Assembly: GCA_046349615.1 (NCBI GenBank)
Contig: JAXMBZ010000011.1
Coordinates: 1-64,000, forward strand
Reading direction: 5' to 3'
Origin: JADJNY01 sp046349615
GTDB lineage: Bacteria; Planctomycetota; UBA1135; GCA-002686595
Length of the DNA: 64,000 nt
A program made the position numbers and the translations under genes. The notes under the pieces were generated by a model, which did no database searches, was not told the origin of the DNA, and saw only the letters and a program-made list of their open reading frames with translations. Of the stretch, positions 56,296 to 64,000 are shown in pieces (position 1 is the first letter of the stretch; each line of letters opens with the position of its first letter).

Positions 56296-57522
56296 ATGCC
56301 CAACGTCCTCTTCGCCGTCCCGTTCGCAATGGACGCGTCGCTGCGCTTCGTGCGCGCGGCGGTCGCGCTCCCCGGAGTCCGCCTGGCCGTCGTCACGCAG
56401 GAGCCGCCCGAGCGCTTCCCCGACGATCTGCGCGCGAAGCTCGCCGGGCACTACCGCGTGCGCGACGCGATGGACGCGGAGGAGCTCGTCCAGGGCGCGC
56501 GCCACCTCGCGGGCGTGCTCGGCGGCCGCGTCGATCGCTTCATCGGCATCCTCGAGCCGCTCCAGGTGCCGCTCGCGGAAGCACGCGAACGCCTCGGGCT
56601 CCCGGGCGCCAGCGTCGAAGTCGCGAAGAACTTCCGCGACAAGGCGCGGATGAAGACGATCCTGCGGGAGCACGGCCTCCCGTGCGCGAAGCACCACCTC
56701 GCGACGGAGCCCGCGGGCGTGCTGCAGTTCGCCGGGCGCGTCGGCTATCCGCTCGTCGTCAAGCCGCCGGCCGGCGCGGGAGCGCGCAACACGTTCCGCG
56801 TGAACTCGCGCAGCGAGCTCGAGCAGGCGCTCCGCACGATGCCGCCGCGGCGCGAGGCGCCCGTGCTCTTCGAGGAGTTCATCCAGGGCGAGGAGTACAG
56901 CTTCGACTCCGTCACGCTCGGCGGACGCCATCTCTTCCACTCGATCTCGCGGTACGCGCCCGCACCGCTCGAGGTGCTCCAGAACCCCTGGATCCAGTGG
57001 GCCGTCTACCTCCCGCGCCGCATCGACGACCCGAAGTTCGCGCCCATCTTCACCGCGGGCCCGCGCGCGCTCGAGGCGCTCGGGCTCGACACCGGCCTGA
57101 CGCACATGGAGTGGTTCCGTCGGCCCGACGGCACGATCGCGATCTCCGAGGTCGCCGTGCGCCCGCCCGGCGCGCAGTTCACGACGCTGCTCTCCTACGC
57201 CCACGATTTCGACTTCTACTCGGGCTGGGCGCGGCTCGTGATCTTCGACGAGTTCACGCCGCCCGAGCGCCGCTTCTCCGCCGGCGCCGCGTACGTGCGC
57301 GCACAGGGAAGCGGCGGCCGCATCGTCGCGATCCGCGGGCTCGAGGAAGCGCAGCGCGAGCTCGGCGACCTCGTCGTCGAGGCGAAGCTGCCCCAGACGG
57401 GCCAGGCTCCGTCGGGCACGTACGAGGGCGAGGGCTACGTCGTCGTCCGCCACCCCGAGACCGAGGTCGTCGAGCGCGCCTTGAAGCGGCTCGTCGAGCT
57501 CATCCGCGTCGACCTCGGGTGA
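56296..57522 (+). CDS. ATP-grasp ligase, cluster gene 1
   Basis: 408 aa from MPNVLFAVPFAMDASLRFVR. N-terminal alpha/beta part, then ATP-grasp motifs: FRDKARMKTILREHGLPCAKHHLAT, YPLVVKPPAGAGARNTFRV (binding Lys), APVLFEEFIQGEEYSFDSV, LTHMEWFRRPDGTIAISEVAVRPPGAQFT with the metal-site acidic residue. Probably activates a carboxylate as acyl-phosphate and joins it to an amine. Belongs to the same paralogous group as the ligases at 57623 and 46107. It leads a plus-strand series of six genes, 100 bp before the second ligase. Confidence 0.88.
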   Translation: MPNVLFAVPFAMDASLRFVRAAVALPGVRLAVVTQEPPERFPDDLRAKLAGHYRVRDAMDAEELVQGARHLAGVLGGRVDRFIGILEPLQVPLAEARERLGLPGASVEVAKNFRDKARMKTILREHGLPCAKHHLATEPAGVLQFAGRVGYPLVVKPPAGAGARNTFRVNSRSELEQALRTMPPRREAPVLFEEFIQGEEYSFDSVTLGGRHLFHSISRYAPAPLEVLQNPWIQWAVYLPRRIDDPKFAPIFTAGPRALEALGLDTGLTHMEWFRRPDGTIAISEVAVRPPGAQFTTLLSYAHDFDFYSGWARLVIFDEFTPPERRFSAGAAYVRAQGSGGRIVAIRGLEEAQRELGDLVVEAKLPQTGQAPSGTYEGEGYVVVRHPETEVVERALKRLVELIRVDLG

Positions 57523-57622
57523 TCCCGCCGGCCCGCGGCGGCGCTACACTGCTCCGTCCACGAGGCCCCCCCGCGTCCGCCGCGATGCCCTGGCGTCGGC
57601 GGCGCGCCTCCGGAGTCGCACC

Positions 57623-58843
57623 ATGAACGTGATCCTGATCTCGCCCGGTTTCCCGCACCAGATCCCCTTCTTCACCACGGCCCTGGCGCGGGTCGGCGCG
57701 CAGGTCTACGGCGTCGGCGACCAGCCGGTCCAGGCGCTCGACGAAGGCGTTCGGCGCGCGCTGGCGGGCTACCTCCAGGTGAAGAACCTGTGGGACGAGG
57801 AGACGACGACGGACGAGATCCACGCGTGGGTGCGCGGCAAGTCGATCGACCGCGTCGAGTGCTTGTGGGAGCCCGGCGTCGTGCTCGCGGGCCGCGTGCG
57901 GGAGGCGCTCGACGTCCCCGGCCTCACCGTCGAGCAGTCGATCCCGCTGCGCGACAAGGTCGCGATGAAGAACGTGATCGAGGCCGCCGGCCTGCGCACG
58001 CCGAAGCACCGCCGCGCGAAGACCGCGAAGGAGTGCCGCGCCGCCGCGGAGGAGATCGGCTACCCCTTGATCATCAAACCGATCGCGGGCGCGGGCTCCG
58101 CCGACACGTACGAGCTGCGCTCGGCGAAGGACCTCGAGGACGCGCTGAAGATCCTCCAGCACGTGCCCGAGGTCTCCATCGAGGAGTTCATCGAGGGCGA
58201 GGAGCACACGTTCGACACCGTGTGCGCGAACGGCGAGGTGCTCTTCGAGAACGTCGGTTGGTACCGGCCGAAGCCGCTCGTCGCGCGCCTGAACGAGTGG
58301 ATCAGCCCGCAGACGGTCTGCTTGAAGGACATCGACGCGCCCGAGCTCCTCCCCGGCCGCAAGCTCGGCCGCGACGTGATCCAGGCGCTCGGCTTCCGCG
58401 ACGGCTTCACGCACATGGAGTGGTTCCGCACCCCGAAGGGCGAGGCCGTGTTCGGCGAGATCGGCGGCCGTCCGCCGGGCGGACAGATGGTCCACGGCAT
58501 GAACTATGCGACGGACGCCGACCTGTTCGTCGGCTGGGCCGAGGCGCTCGTGCACGGGCGCATCCGCCAGGACCTCCGCAAGAAGTACAACGTGTGCCTC
58601 GTCTTCAAGCGCGCGCAGGGCGGCGGCAACCGCGTCGTGCGCTACGAAGGCCTCGACCGCGTGCTGAACGAGATCGGTCCGAACCTCGCGCACATGGAGC
58701 TCACCCCGCTCGGCGCGCCGAAGAAGGACTGGCGCCAGGTCGTGCAGGGCGACGGCTGGATCGTCGTCCGCCATCCCGAGCTCCGCCGCATGCTCGAGCT
58801 CTCCGACCGCGTCGCCTCGGACCTCACGTTGGTCGCCGGATGA
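57623..58843 (+). CDS. ATP-grasp ligase, cluster gene 2
   Basis: 406 aa from MNVILISPGFPHQIPFFTTA. Motifs in order: LRDKVAMKNVIEAAGLRTPKH (about 109-130), EEIGYPLIIKPIAGAGSADTYEL with Lys152, EVSIEEFIEGEEHTFDTV (185-200), FTHMEWFRTPKGEAVFGEIGGRPPGG (262-287). About the same length as its paralogues and no extra domain. The TGA overlaps the ATG of the next gene by four bases, so the two are translationally coupled. Substrate pair unknown; peptide-like bond formation is the family rule. Confidence 0.9.
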   Translation: MNVILISPGFPHQIPFFTTALARVGAQVYGVGDQPVQALDEGVRRALAGYLQVKNLWDEETTTDEIHAWVRGKSIDRVECLWEPGVVLAGRVREALDVPGLTVEQSIPLRDKVAMKNVIEAAGLRTPKHRRAKTAKECRAAAEEIGYPLIIKPIAGAGSADTYELRSAKDLEDALKILQHVPEVSIEEFIEGEEHTFDTVCANGEVLFENVGWYRPKPLVARLNEWISPQTVCLKDIDAPELLPGRKLGRDVIQALGFRDGFTHMEWFRTPKGEAVFGEIGGRPPGGQMVHGMNYATDADLFVGWAEALVHGRIRQDLRKKYNVCLVFKRAQGGGNRVVRYEGLDRVLNEIGPNLAHMELTPLGAPKKDWRQVVQGDGWIVVRHPELRRMLELSDRVASDLTLVAG

Positions 58844-59790
58844 TGGCGTCGCGCTCCAAGGTCGTCCTGCTCGGGCCGCAGCGGCTCCACCCGACGCTCA
58901 ACCTCGCGGTGGACTCGCTCGGCGTGCACGGGCGCATCGCGGCGATCACCGCGGGCTGGGAGGAGCGCGAGGGCGAGGACCAGGAGCTCTCCGCGCACCT
59001 CGGCGGGCGCACGATCAACCTGCGCCTGTGGGAGCGCGCCGCCGACGTGTCCGCGCGCGACCCCGAGCTCCTGCGCGGCTGGCGCGCGCGCATCGACGCG
59101 CAGCGCGAGATCCACGAGATCTACAAGCTGCGCCTCGGGCACGAGATGGAGTGCGCGCGCGAGCTCCTCCGCCGCGAACAGCAGGACCCGGCGCGCGAGC
59201 TCGTCGCCGCGGAGTGCGAGGGCGCGATCGAGGCGGTGCGGCAGCTCGACGCGTTCCACCTGAAGCGGACGCGCGCCGTCCACGACGAGTTCTTCGACCT
59301 CTGGAAGCCGCACGAGCGCGAGAGCGTCGCGCGCCACCGCCGCGAAATCGCCGGGATCCTGCACGAGGTCGAATGCCTGTGCGTCGCGGGCGGACACGTC
59401 GCGCGCCTGATCGACCACCTGCGGCTCTTCGGCATCTTCGGCTTGATGCCCGAGATGCCCGTCGTCGCGTGGTCCGCGGGCTCGATGGCGCTCGCGGAGC
59501 GCGTCGTGCTCTTCCACGACGCGCCGCCGCAGGGCCCGGGCAACGCGGAGGTGTTCGAGGTCGGGATCGGCCTCTACCACGGCGTGATCCCGCTCCCCCA
59601 CGCAGCGAAACGGCTCAAGCTCGAGGACCCGCTGCGCGTGCGCCTGATGGCGCGGCGCTTCCGTCCGAACGTGTGCGCCGTGCTCGACCCGAAGACGCGC
59701 CTCGACTGGAACGGGCGCAGATGGCGCGGACAGACCGGAACGCTGCGCCTCTGCGAGGACGGCAAGCTCGCCGAGGTGAACGCGGCATGA
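58840..59790 (+). CDS. Peptidase S51 / cyanophycinase-like serine hydrolase, cluster gene 3
   Basis: 316 aa; ATG 58840 overlaps the upstream stop (ATGA), with a second ATG directly after. KVVLLGPQRLHPTLNLAVDSLG begins a class-I-amidotransferase-like alpha/beta fold. The nucleophile region is MPVVAWSAGSMALAERVVLFHD (Ser212), with ECLCVAGGHVARLIDHLRLFGI before it, similar to GxSAG in peptidase E and cyanophycinase. The helical insertion (about 85-175) is long and charged. Relatives cleave Asp-dipeptides or cyanophycin. Coupling to a ligase suggests turnover or maturation of the ligase product, which is inference. Confidence 0.75.
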   Translation: MMASRSKVVLLGPQRLHPTLNLAVDSLGVHGRIAAITAGWEEREGEDQELSAHLGGRTINLRLWERAADVSARDPELLRGWRARIDAQREIHEIYKLRLGHEMECARELLRREQQDPARELVAAECEGAIEAVRQLDAFHLKRTRAVHDEFFDLWKPHERESVARHRREIAGILHEVECLCVAGGHVARLIDHLRLFGIFGLMPEMPVVAWSAGSMALAERVVLFHDAPPQGPGNAEVFEVGIGLYHGVIPLPHAAKRLKLEDPLRVRLMARRFRPNVCAVLDPKTRLDWNGRRWRGQTGTLRLCEDGKLAEVNAA

Positions 59791-60920
59791 CGCAGCTCCT
59801 CGCCGAGCTCGAGCGCCGCGCGCGCACGCGGCCGTGGGACGTCGACGCGATCCTCGCGCAGCACGCGTTCCCGGTCGTCGACGGCCGCAACGTGACGTTC
59901 GTCTTCCGCGGCGAAGCGGAGCACGTGCGCCTCCAGCACTGGATCCACGGACTGCAGAGCGCACAGCCGCTCTCGCGCATCGCCGGCACGAACCTGTGGG
60001 CGTTGACGATCGACCTGCCCGAGGGTTCGCGCATGGAGTACAAGCTCGAGGTCGAGCAGTACGGCGTGAAGCGGCTCGTGCAGGACCCGCTCAACCCGCA
60101 CCTCGCGCGCGATCCGTACGGCGCGAACTCCGTCGCGTACGGCGCGGGCTACGCGCCGCCGGAGTGGACGCTGTTCGATCCCGAGGCGCGCATGGGCGAG
60201 CTCGTCGAGCATTGGATCCAGAGCGACTTCCTCGGCAAGCGCCCGTTCCAGGTCTACCTGCCCGCGCGCTTCCGCCGCACGCGGCGCTATCCGCTCCTGA
60301 TCGCGCACGACGGCGCGGACTACGTGCGCTTCGCGGGGTTGAAGACGATCCTCGACAACCTGATCCACCGGCTCGAGATCCCGCCGCTCGTCGTCGCGCT
60401 GATCCAGTCGCCGAACCGTCTGCAGGAGTACGCGGCCGACGAGAAGCACGCGCGCTTCCTCGTGCACGAGCTCGTGCCGCTGCTCGAGAACGAGTACCCG
60501 CTCGTCGGCAAGCCGTCCGGCCGCGCGCTGATGGGCGCGTCGTTCGGCGGCGTCGCGTCGCTCCACGCGGCGTGGAAGTACCCGCGCTTCTTCGACCTGC
60601 TCGCGCTGCAGTCGGGGTCGTTCGTCTTCACGGACATCGGCGACCACCAGCGCGGCCCGCTCTTCGACCCCGTCGTGAAGTGGGTCAACGAGTTCCGCAA
60701 GGCGCCGGGTCGGCCGAGCGAGCGGCTCTACGTCTCCTGCGGCAAGTACGAGTCGCTGATCTACTACAACCGCTCGCTCGTGCCGCTGCTCCAGGGCACC
60801 GGCATGCAGGTGCAGTTCAGCGAGGCGCCCGACGGGCACAACTGGGAGAACTGGCGGGACCGGCTGCGCGAAGCGCTCTCGACCTTGTTCCCGGGACCGC
60901 TCTGGCTCGTCTACGAGTGA
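59787..60920 (+). CDS. Esterase-D/Fes-like hydrolase with N-terminal sandwich domain, cluster gene 4
   Basis: 377 aa; ATG 59787 overlaps the previous stop (ATGA). Residues 33-100 look like an early-set/CBM48 beta-sandwich (GRNVTFVFRGEAEHVRLQHW, MEYKLEVEQYGVKRLVQDPLNPH). The hydrolase part has RYPLLIAHDGADYVRFAG, ALMGASFGGVASLHAA (nucleophile Ser252), LYVSCGKYESLI and EAPDGHNWENWRDRL (His351). This is the layout of enterobactin esterase Fes and related esterase-D-like proteins, which cut ester links in peptide-like metabolites. No signal peptide, so it is cytoplasmic. Confidence 0.88.
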   Translation: MTQLLAELERRARTRPWDVDAILAQHAFPVVDGRNVTFVFRGEAEHVRLQHWIHGLQSAQPLSRIAGTNLWALTIDLPEGSRMEYKLEVEQYGVKRLVQDPLNPHLARDPYGANSVAYGAGYAPPEWTLFDPEARMGELVEHWIQSDFLGKRPFQVYLPARFRRTRRYPLLIAHDGADYVRFAGLKTILDNLIHRLEIPPLVVALIQSPNRLQEYAADEKHARFLVHELVPLLENEYPLVGKPSGRALMGASFGGVASLHAAWKYPRFFDLLALQSGSFVFTDIGDHQRGPLFDPVVKWVNEFRKAPGRPSERLYVSCGKYESLIYYNRSLVPLLQGTGMQVQFSEAPDGHNWENWRDRLREALSTLFPGPLWLVYE

Positions 60921-61053
60921 GCGGCGCGCCGCGGCCGCGCGACACGCCCGGCCGGGGATGCGCGCTCGCGCCGCCGCCGCTACACTCCCGCATTCTCGCG
61001 GCGCGACTCGCGCCCGAAATCGCGCTCGAAACGCGCACAAAGGACCCCCCGTC

Positions 61054-62496
61054 GTGACCACGATCACCCGCAAGATCGGTCTCTCCCTCGGCGCCGACAC
61101 CTGCTGGCCGCTCTGCTACGAGGACATCGTTCGCGAGCTCGACCTCGCGCTCCCCCACGGCAAGGACACGCTCCGCTTCGACGTCGAACGCGTGCGCATC
61201 GCGCCCTTCGACCTCGAGCAACCCTGCCCCTACGACGTCGTCGTCGACCGCCTGACGCACTGGTACGTGCCGACGCGCGAGTGGATCAAGAAGTCGATCC
61301 TGATGGACGGCCTCTACGTCTGGAACAACCCGTGGTCCGTGCAGTCGAACGAGAAGAGCACGACCTACGCGGCGATGCTGAAGCTCGGCCTGCCGATCCC
61401 GAAGACGTGGCTCGTCTCGCCGAAGAGCTACGACGACAAGGCCGACCTGCAGACGACGCTCTCGCGCTACGCGAACCTGTTCGACCTCGGCGCGATCGGC
61501 AAGGAGATCGGCTACCCGATGTTCATGAAGCCGTTCGACGGCGGCGGCTGGGTCGGCGTCAGCAAGATCGACGACGAAGCCGCGCTGCGCGCCGCGTACG
61601 AGCAGAGCGGCAAGGCGTTCATGCTGCTGCAGAAGGGCGTCGTGCCCTTCGACGTGTTCGTGCGCTGCATCGCGCTCGGGCCCCAGACGCACGTGATCAA
61701 GTACGACCCGTCGCAGCCGCTCCACAAGCGCTACACGACCGAGCGCGACTTCATGAGCGACGACGATCGCAAGCTGCTCGAGGACATGACGCTGACGATC
61801 AACGCCTTCTTCGGCTGGGACTTCAACAGCTGCGAGGCGCTGCTCAAGGACCACGTCTGGCATCCGATCGACTACGCGAACCCGTGCCCCGACTCGCAGG
61901 TGACGAGCCTGCACCAGCACTTCCCGTGGCTCGTGAAGAGCTACATCCGCTGGTCGCTCTACTGCGCCGCGACGAAGAAGAAGATGCGCCCGTCGCTCGA
62001 CTGGGAGCCGTTCTTCGCCGCGCGCGACGAGAAGCTCGACCTGCGCACGCAGGTCGCGCGCTACGCGAAGATCGCGCGCGAGCGCCTCGAGGCCGATCGC
62101 TTCGAGGAATGGTGCGACAAGCACCTCGCGCACCTCGACGAGGTCGCGTGGAATTACTTCGGCACGCCGCGCGCGAAGGAAGCGATCCGGCAGAAGGTCG
62201 AGATGCTCTTCCCCAAGCACGAGTGGGAGACGTTCACCGACCACTTCTTCGCCGAGATCCAGACGTGGCGCGAGCGCGACGCCGCCGAACGCGCAGAGAA
62301 GGCGAAGGCGAAGGGGCCCGCGGTTCAGCAGCACTCGTTCCTGACGCCCGCGCCGAAGCCCGCTGTCGCCGAGAAGGCTCCGAGCGCGATCGAGAGCTCG
62401 GCGCCCGTGACGGACAAGTCGGCCGGCAAGGAGCCCCGGCCTTCGAACGCGGGCGACAAGACCCCGAAGCCCCCGAAGAAGCCCTCGAAGAAGTGA
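61054..62496 (+). CDS. Divergent ATP-grasp-like protein with basic Pro/Lys tail, cluster gene 5
   Basis: 480 aa from GTG 61054, with AAAGGA upstream. VTTITRKIGLSLGADTCWPLCYEDIV starts a pre-ATP-grasp domain; KEIGYPMFMKPFDGGGWVGVSKI holds the ATP-binding Lys, AFMLLQKGVVPFDVFVRCIALG and FNSCEALLKDHVWHPIDYANPCPDSQ follow, the last a Cys/Asp-containing acidic metal site. A helical region precedes a C-terminal ~60-residue tail rich in Lys, Pro, Ala and Ser (about 420-480), likely disordered. It differs from the first two ligases, so it may use another substrate. Confidence 0.82.
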   Translation: MTTITRKIGLSLGADTCWPLCYEDIVRELDLALPHGKDTLRFDVERVRIAPFDLEQPCPYDVVVDRLTHWYVPTREWIKKSILMDGLYVWNNPWSVQSNEKSTTYAAMLKLGLPIPKTWLVSPKSYDDKADLQTTLSRYANLFDLGAIGKEIGYPMFMKPFDGGGWVGVSKIDDEAALRAAYEQSGKAFMLLQKGVVPFDVFVRCIALGPQTHVIKYDPSQPLHKRYTTERDFMSDDDRKLLEDMTLTINAFFGWDFNSCEALLKDHVWHPIDYANPCPDSQVTSLHQHFPWLVKSYIRWSLYCAATKKKMRPSLDWEPFFAARDEKLDLRTQVARYAKIARERLEADRFEEWCDKHLAHLDEVAWNYFGTPRAKEAIRQKVEMLFPKHEWETFTDHFFAEIQTWRERDAAERAEKAKAKGPAVQQHSFLTPAPKPAVAEKAPSAIESSAPVTDKSAGKEPRPSNAGDKTPKPPKKPSKK

Positions 62497-62564
62497 CCCG
62501 AGCTCGGCCGGTGGAGCGAGTCCTCCGCCGGCCGCCTTCGTCTCGACCCGAGCCCACGCCCCCC

Positions 62565-63308
62565 ATGAGCAAGCAAACCGAGAACTGGTACTCCGATCGC
62601 CTCGGCCAGCACGTCACCGTCGCGCGCTGGGGCCACGTCGGCACGCCCGTGCTGATCTTCCCGACCGCCGCGGGCGACGCGGAGGAATGCGAGCGCTTCT
62701 TGATGCTCGACGTGCTCGCGCCGCTGCTCGAGGCGCAGCGCATCAAGGTCTACTCCGTCGACTCCATCGCGGGGCAGGCGTGGGTCGACCGCGACATCCC
62801 GCGCGACGTCGCGGGGAAGCGCCAGAACCAGTTCGACGAGTTCGTCTACCGCGAGGTGATCCCGCTCATCCGCTCGGACTGCAAGGCGCCCGACATCGAG
62901 GTGATCGCCGCGGGCGCGTCGATCGGCGCGTTCAACGCGCTCGCCGCGATCTGCCGCCACCCCGACGTCTTCTCGAAGGCGATCTGCATGAGCGGGACGT
63001 TCGACATCGAGCGCCTGTTCTGCGACGGCGTCGTGTCGCGCGAGCTCTGGCACGCGTCGCCGCTGCACTTCATGCCGCGCATGCCGCCGGGCGAGCACCT
63101 CGACAAGCTGAAAACGCGCTTCGTGCTCATGGCGCACGGCCAAGGCCGCGCGGAGAGCCCCGAGCACAACTGGGGCATGGCCGACATCCTCGGCGCGAAG
63201 GGCATCCCGAACCGCGTCGACGACTGGGGTCCGGACTACCCGCACGACTGGGTGACGTGGCGCGAGATGCTGCCGCAGTACCTGGACGAGCTCACGCCGA
63301 AGCGCTGA
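62565..63308 (+). CDS. Alpha/beta-hydrolase esterase, cluster gene 6
   Basis: 247 aa from MSKQTENWYSDRLGQHVTVA. HVGTPVLIFPTAAGDAEECERF marks the oxyanion region, VIAAGASIGAFNALAAI the nucleophile elbow (Ser119), and YPHDWVTWREML the likely catalytic His near the end. It is similar in type to the esterase two genes upstream but lacks the N-terminal sandwich. Proteins of this kind are esterase-D-like. It ends the cluster, followed by a hairpin and the convergent basic protein gene. Confidence 0.85.
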   Translation: MSKQTENWYSDRLGQHVTVARWGHVGTPVLIFPTAAGDAEECERFLMLDVLAPLLEAQRIKVYSVDSIAGQAWVDRDIPRDVAGKRQNQFDEFVYREVIPLIRSDCKAPDIEVIAAGASIGAFNALAAICRHPDVFSKAICMSGTFDIERLFCDGVVSRELWHASPLHFMPRMPPGEHLDKLKTRFVLMAHGQGRAESPEHNWGMADILGAKGIPNRVDDWGPDYPHDWVTWREMLPQYLDELTPKR

Positions 63309-63326
63309 AGCGCGCTGAAAACGCCG

Positions 63327-63360
63327 CGCCCCGGCCCTCCCACCGCGGAGCGCCGGGGCG
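63327..63360. terminator. Hairpin between the esterase and basic-protein genes
   Basis: An 8-bp GC-rich stem (CGCCCCGG at 63327-63334 with CCGGGGCG at 63353-63360) around an 18-base loop, downstream of both convergent stops. It would end transcription of the cluster; there is no T-tract. Confidence 0.6.
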
Positions 63361-63383
63361 TCGTGCGTTTCGGGCGACGCGGA

Positions 63384-63932
63384 TCAGGCCGCGCGGCGCG
63401 AGCGCGAGCCGTTCGTCGCGCGCTTCCAGCCGGAGTTCGAGCGCTTGCCGCTCCAGGCGTTCGAGCGCTTCGCGTTCGTGCCGCGCGCGTTCGAGCGCGT
63501 GCCGCGGCTCGAGGTCGAGCTCCAGCCGTTCGAGCGCGAGTTCGTGTTCGTGCGGCCGCTCGTCGAGCGCGAGTTCGTCCGCGTCGAGTTCGTGTTCGTC
63601 GAGTTCGTGTTCGTCGAGTTGCGGTTCGTGCGCGTCGAGGAGCTCGAACCGCGCGTCGAGGAGTTGGAGCGCTTGCCGCTCGTCGAGGAGTTCGAGCGCG
63701 AGCCGCGCGTCGTGCGCTTGGAGGAGTTCGTGCGCGTCGACTTCGACGTCGTGTTCTTCGACGCGCGATGGAAGCCGTTCCAGTCGCGGAGCAGGCCCGG
63801 GAACGCGCCGAGGATCGTGCGGAACGCCTGCACGGTGGTCACCGAGTTCGTCTGGAGCTTCCAGTCGGTGGTGCGCGTCGTCGCGAAGGCCTTGCTGAAC
63901 TTCTGGATCTGAGCCGGGGTGAAGGTCGTCAT
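63384..63932 (-). CDS. Basic Ser/Thr/Asn/Arg-rich low-complexity protein
   Basis: 182 aa. Residues 1-60 look folded (MTTFTPAQIQKFSKAFATTR, TTVQAFRTILGAFPGLLRDWNG), then the rest is almost only Ser, Thr, Asn, Arg, Gly and Lys with Trp at a few sites (short words such as TNTNST, RSTSGRT, GKRSNSGW) and no Asp or Glu. It is strongly cationic, which suggests nucleic-acid or polyanion binding. No signal peptide. I know of no named family with this tail. Start chosen as the first ATG of the compact N-terminus. Confidence 0.75.
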   Translation of the reverse strand: MTTFTPAQIQKFSKAFATTRTTDWKLQTNSVTTVQAFRTILGAFPGLLRDWNGFHRASKNTTSKSTRTNSSKRTTRGSRSNSSTSGKRSNSSTRGSSSSTRTNRNSTNTNSTNTNSTRTNSRSTSGRTNTNSRSNGWSSTSSRGTRSNARGTNAKRSNAWSGKRSNSGWKRATNGSRSRRAA

Positions 63933-64000
63933 CGTGATTTCGGAAGGGTGCGCGCCGCGAGGGCGCTTCGGTTTCGATGGAGGAACGAGACCAGGACGCC

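Overview
The window looks like a chromosome segment of a high-GC (roughly 70% by eye) member of the Planctomycetota. This is inferred from four things: eight secreted proteins sharing a Cys-rich C-terminal domain (CPCG...GCANS...FCPPETFN...W), an ECF sigma factor with the planctomycete-style N-terminus (TTRWSLVL), large Ser/Thr kinases with WD40 tails, and weak or absent Shine-Dalgarno sites at many starts. I cannot name a species. No rRNA, tRNA, phage module or CRISPR array was seen.

Layout. 0-5 kb: a secreted beta-propeller protein, then a minus-strand run (GNAT acetyltransferase, DinB-YCII fusion, two tandem BamE-like membrane proteins, ECF sigma factor) whose members overlap or nearly touch. 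5-8 kb: a TPR lipoprotein, a NADAR protein and an unknown. 8-16.8 kb: a secreted metzincin-like protease, two paralogous beta-helix proteins, an S41 peptidase and another beta-helix-like protein. 16.8-24.9 kb: membrane metallophosphoesterase, adaptor lipoprotein, HDOD regulator with a degenerate receiver, CehA/PHP phosphoesterase, and a pseudokinase-TM-caspase fusion. 24.9-32.6 kb: two more C-terminal-domain proteins, a 1270-residue WD40 kinase and a uracil phosphoribosyltransferase. 32.6-35.3 kb: a repeat-rich island with one REP-associated (RAYT) transposase. 35.3-46 kb: aminotransferase, thioredoxin-TPR protein, polytopic membrane protein, several secreted proteins and a helix-hairpin-helix protein. 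46-56 kb: an ATP-grasp ligase downstream of glycogen synthase glgA, a porin, a vanadium-haloperoxidase-type lipoprotein and more secreted proteins. 56.3-63.3 kb: a six-gene plus-strand cluster. 63.4-63.9 kb: a very basic Ser/Thr/Asn/Arg-rich protein.

How the genes may work together. The strongest candidate for an undescribed pathway is the cluster at 56.3-63.3 kb: two paralogous ATP-grasp ligases, a third divergent ATP-grasp-like protein, a peptidase-E/S51-like serine hydrolase and two alpha/beta-hydrolase esterases, several joined by ATGA overlaps. A fourth ATP-grasp, paralogous to the first two, sits next to glgA at 46 kb. This composition suggests synthesis and hydrolytic processing of a peptide or amide-linked product; the product cannot be read from sequence.

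At the DNA level there is a family of three dispersed elements (4.3, 40.7 and 49.0 kb). Each has a small bulged hairpin followed by a perfect 22-bp stem with an AGGA-type loop; stem sequences differ between copies while pairing is kept. There is also a 167-bp imperfect palindrome at 20.4 kb and a repeat array beside the RAYT transposase.
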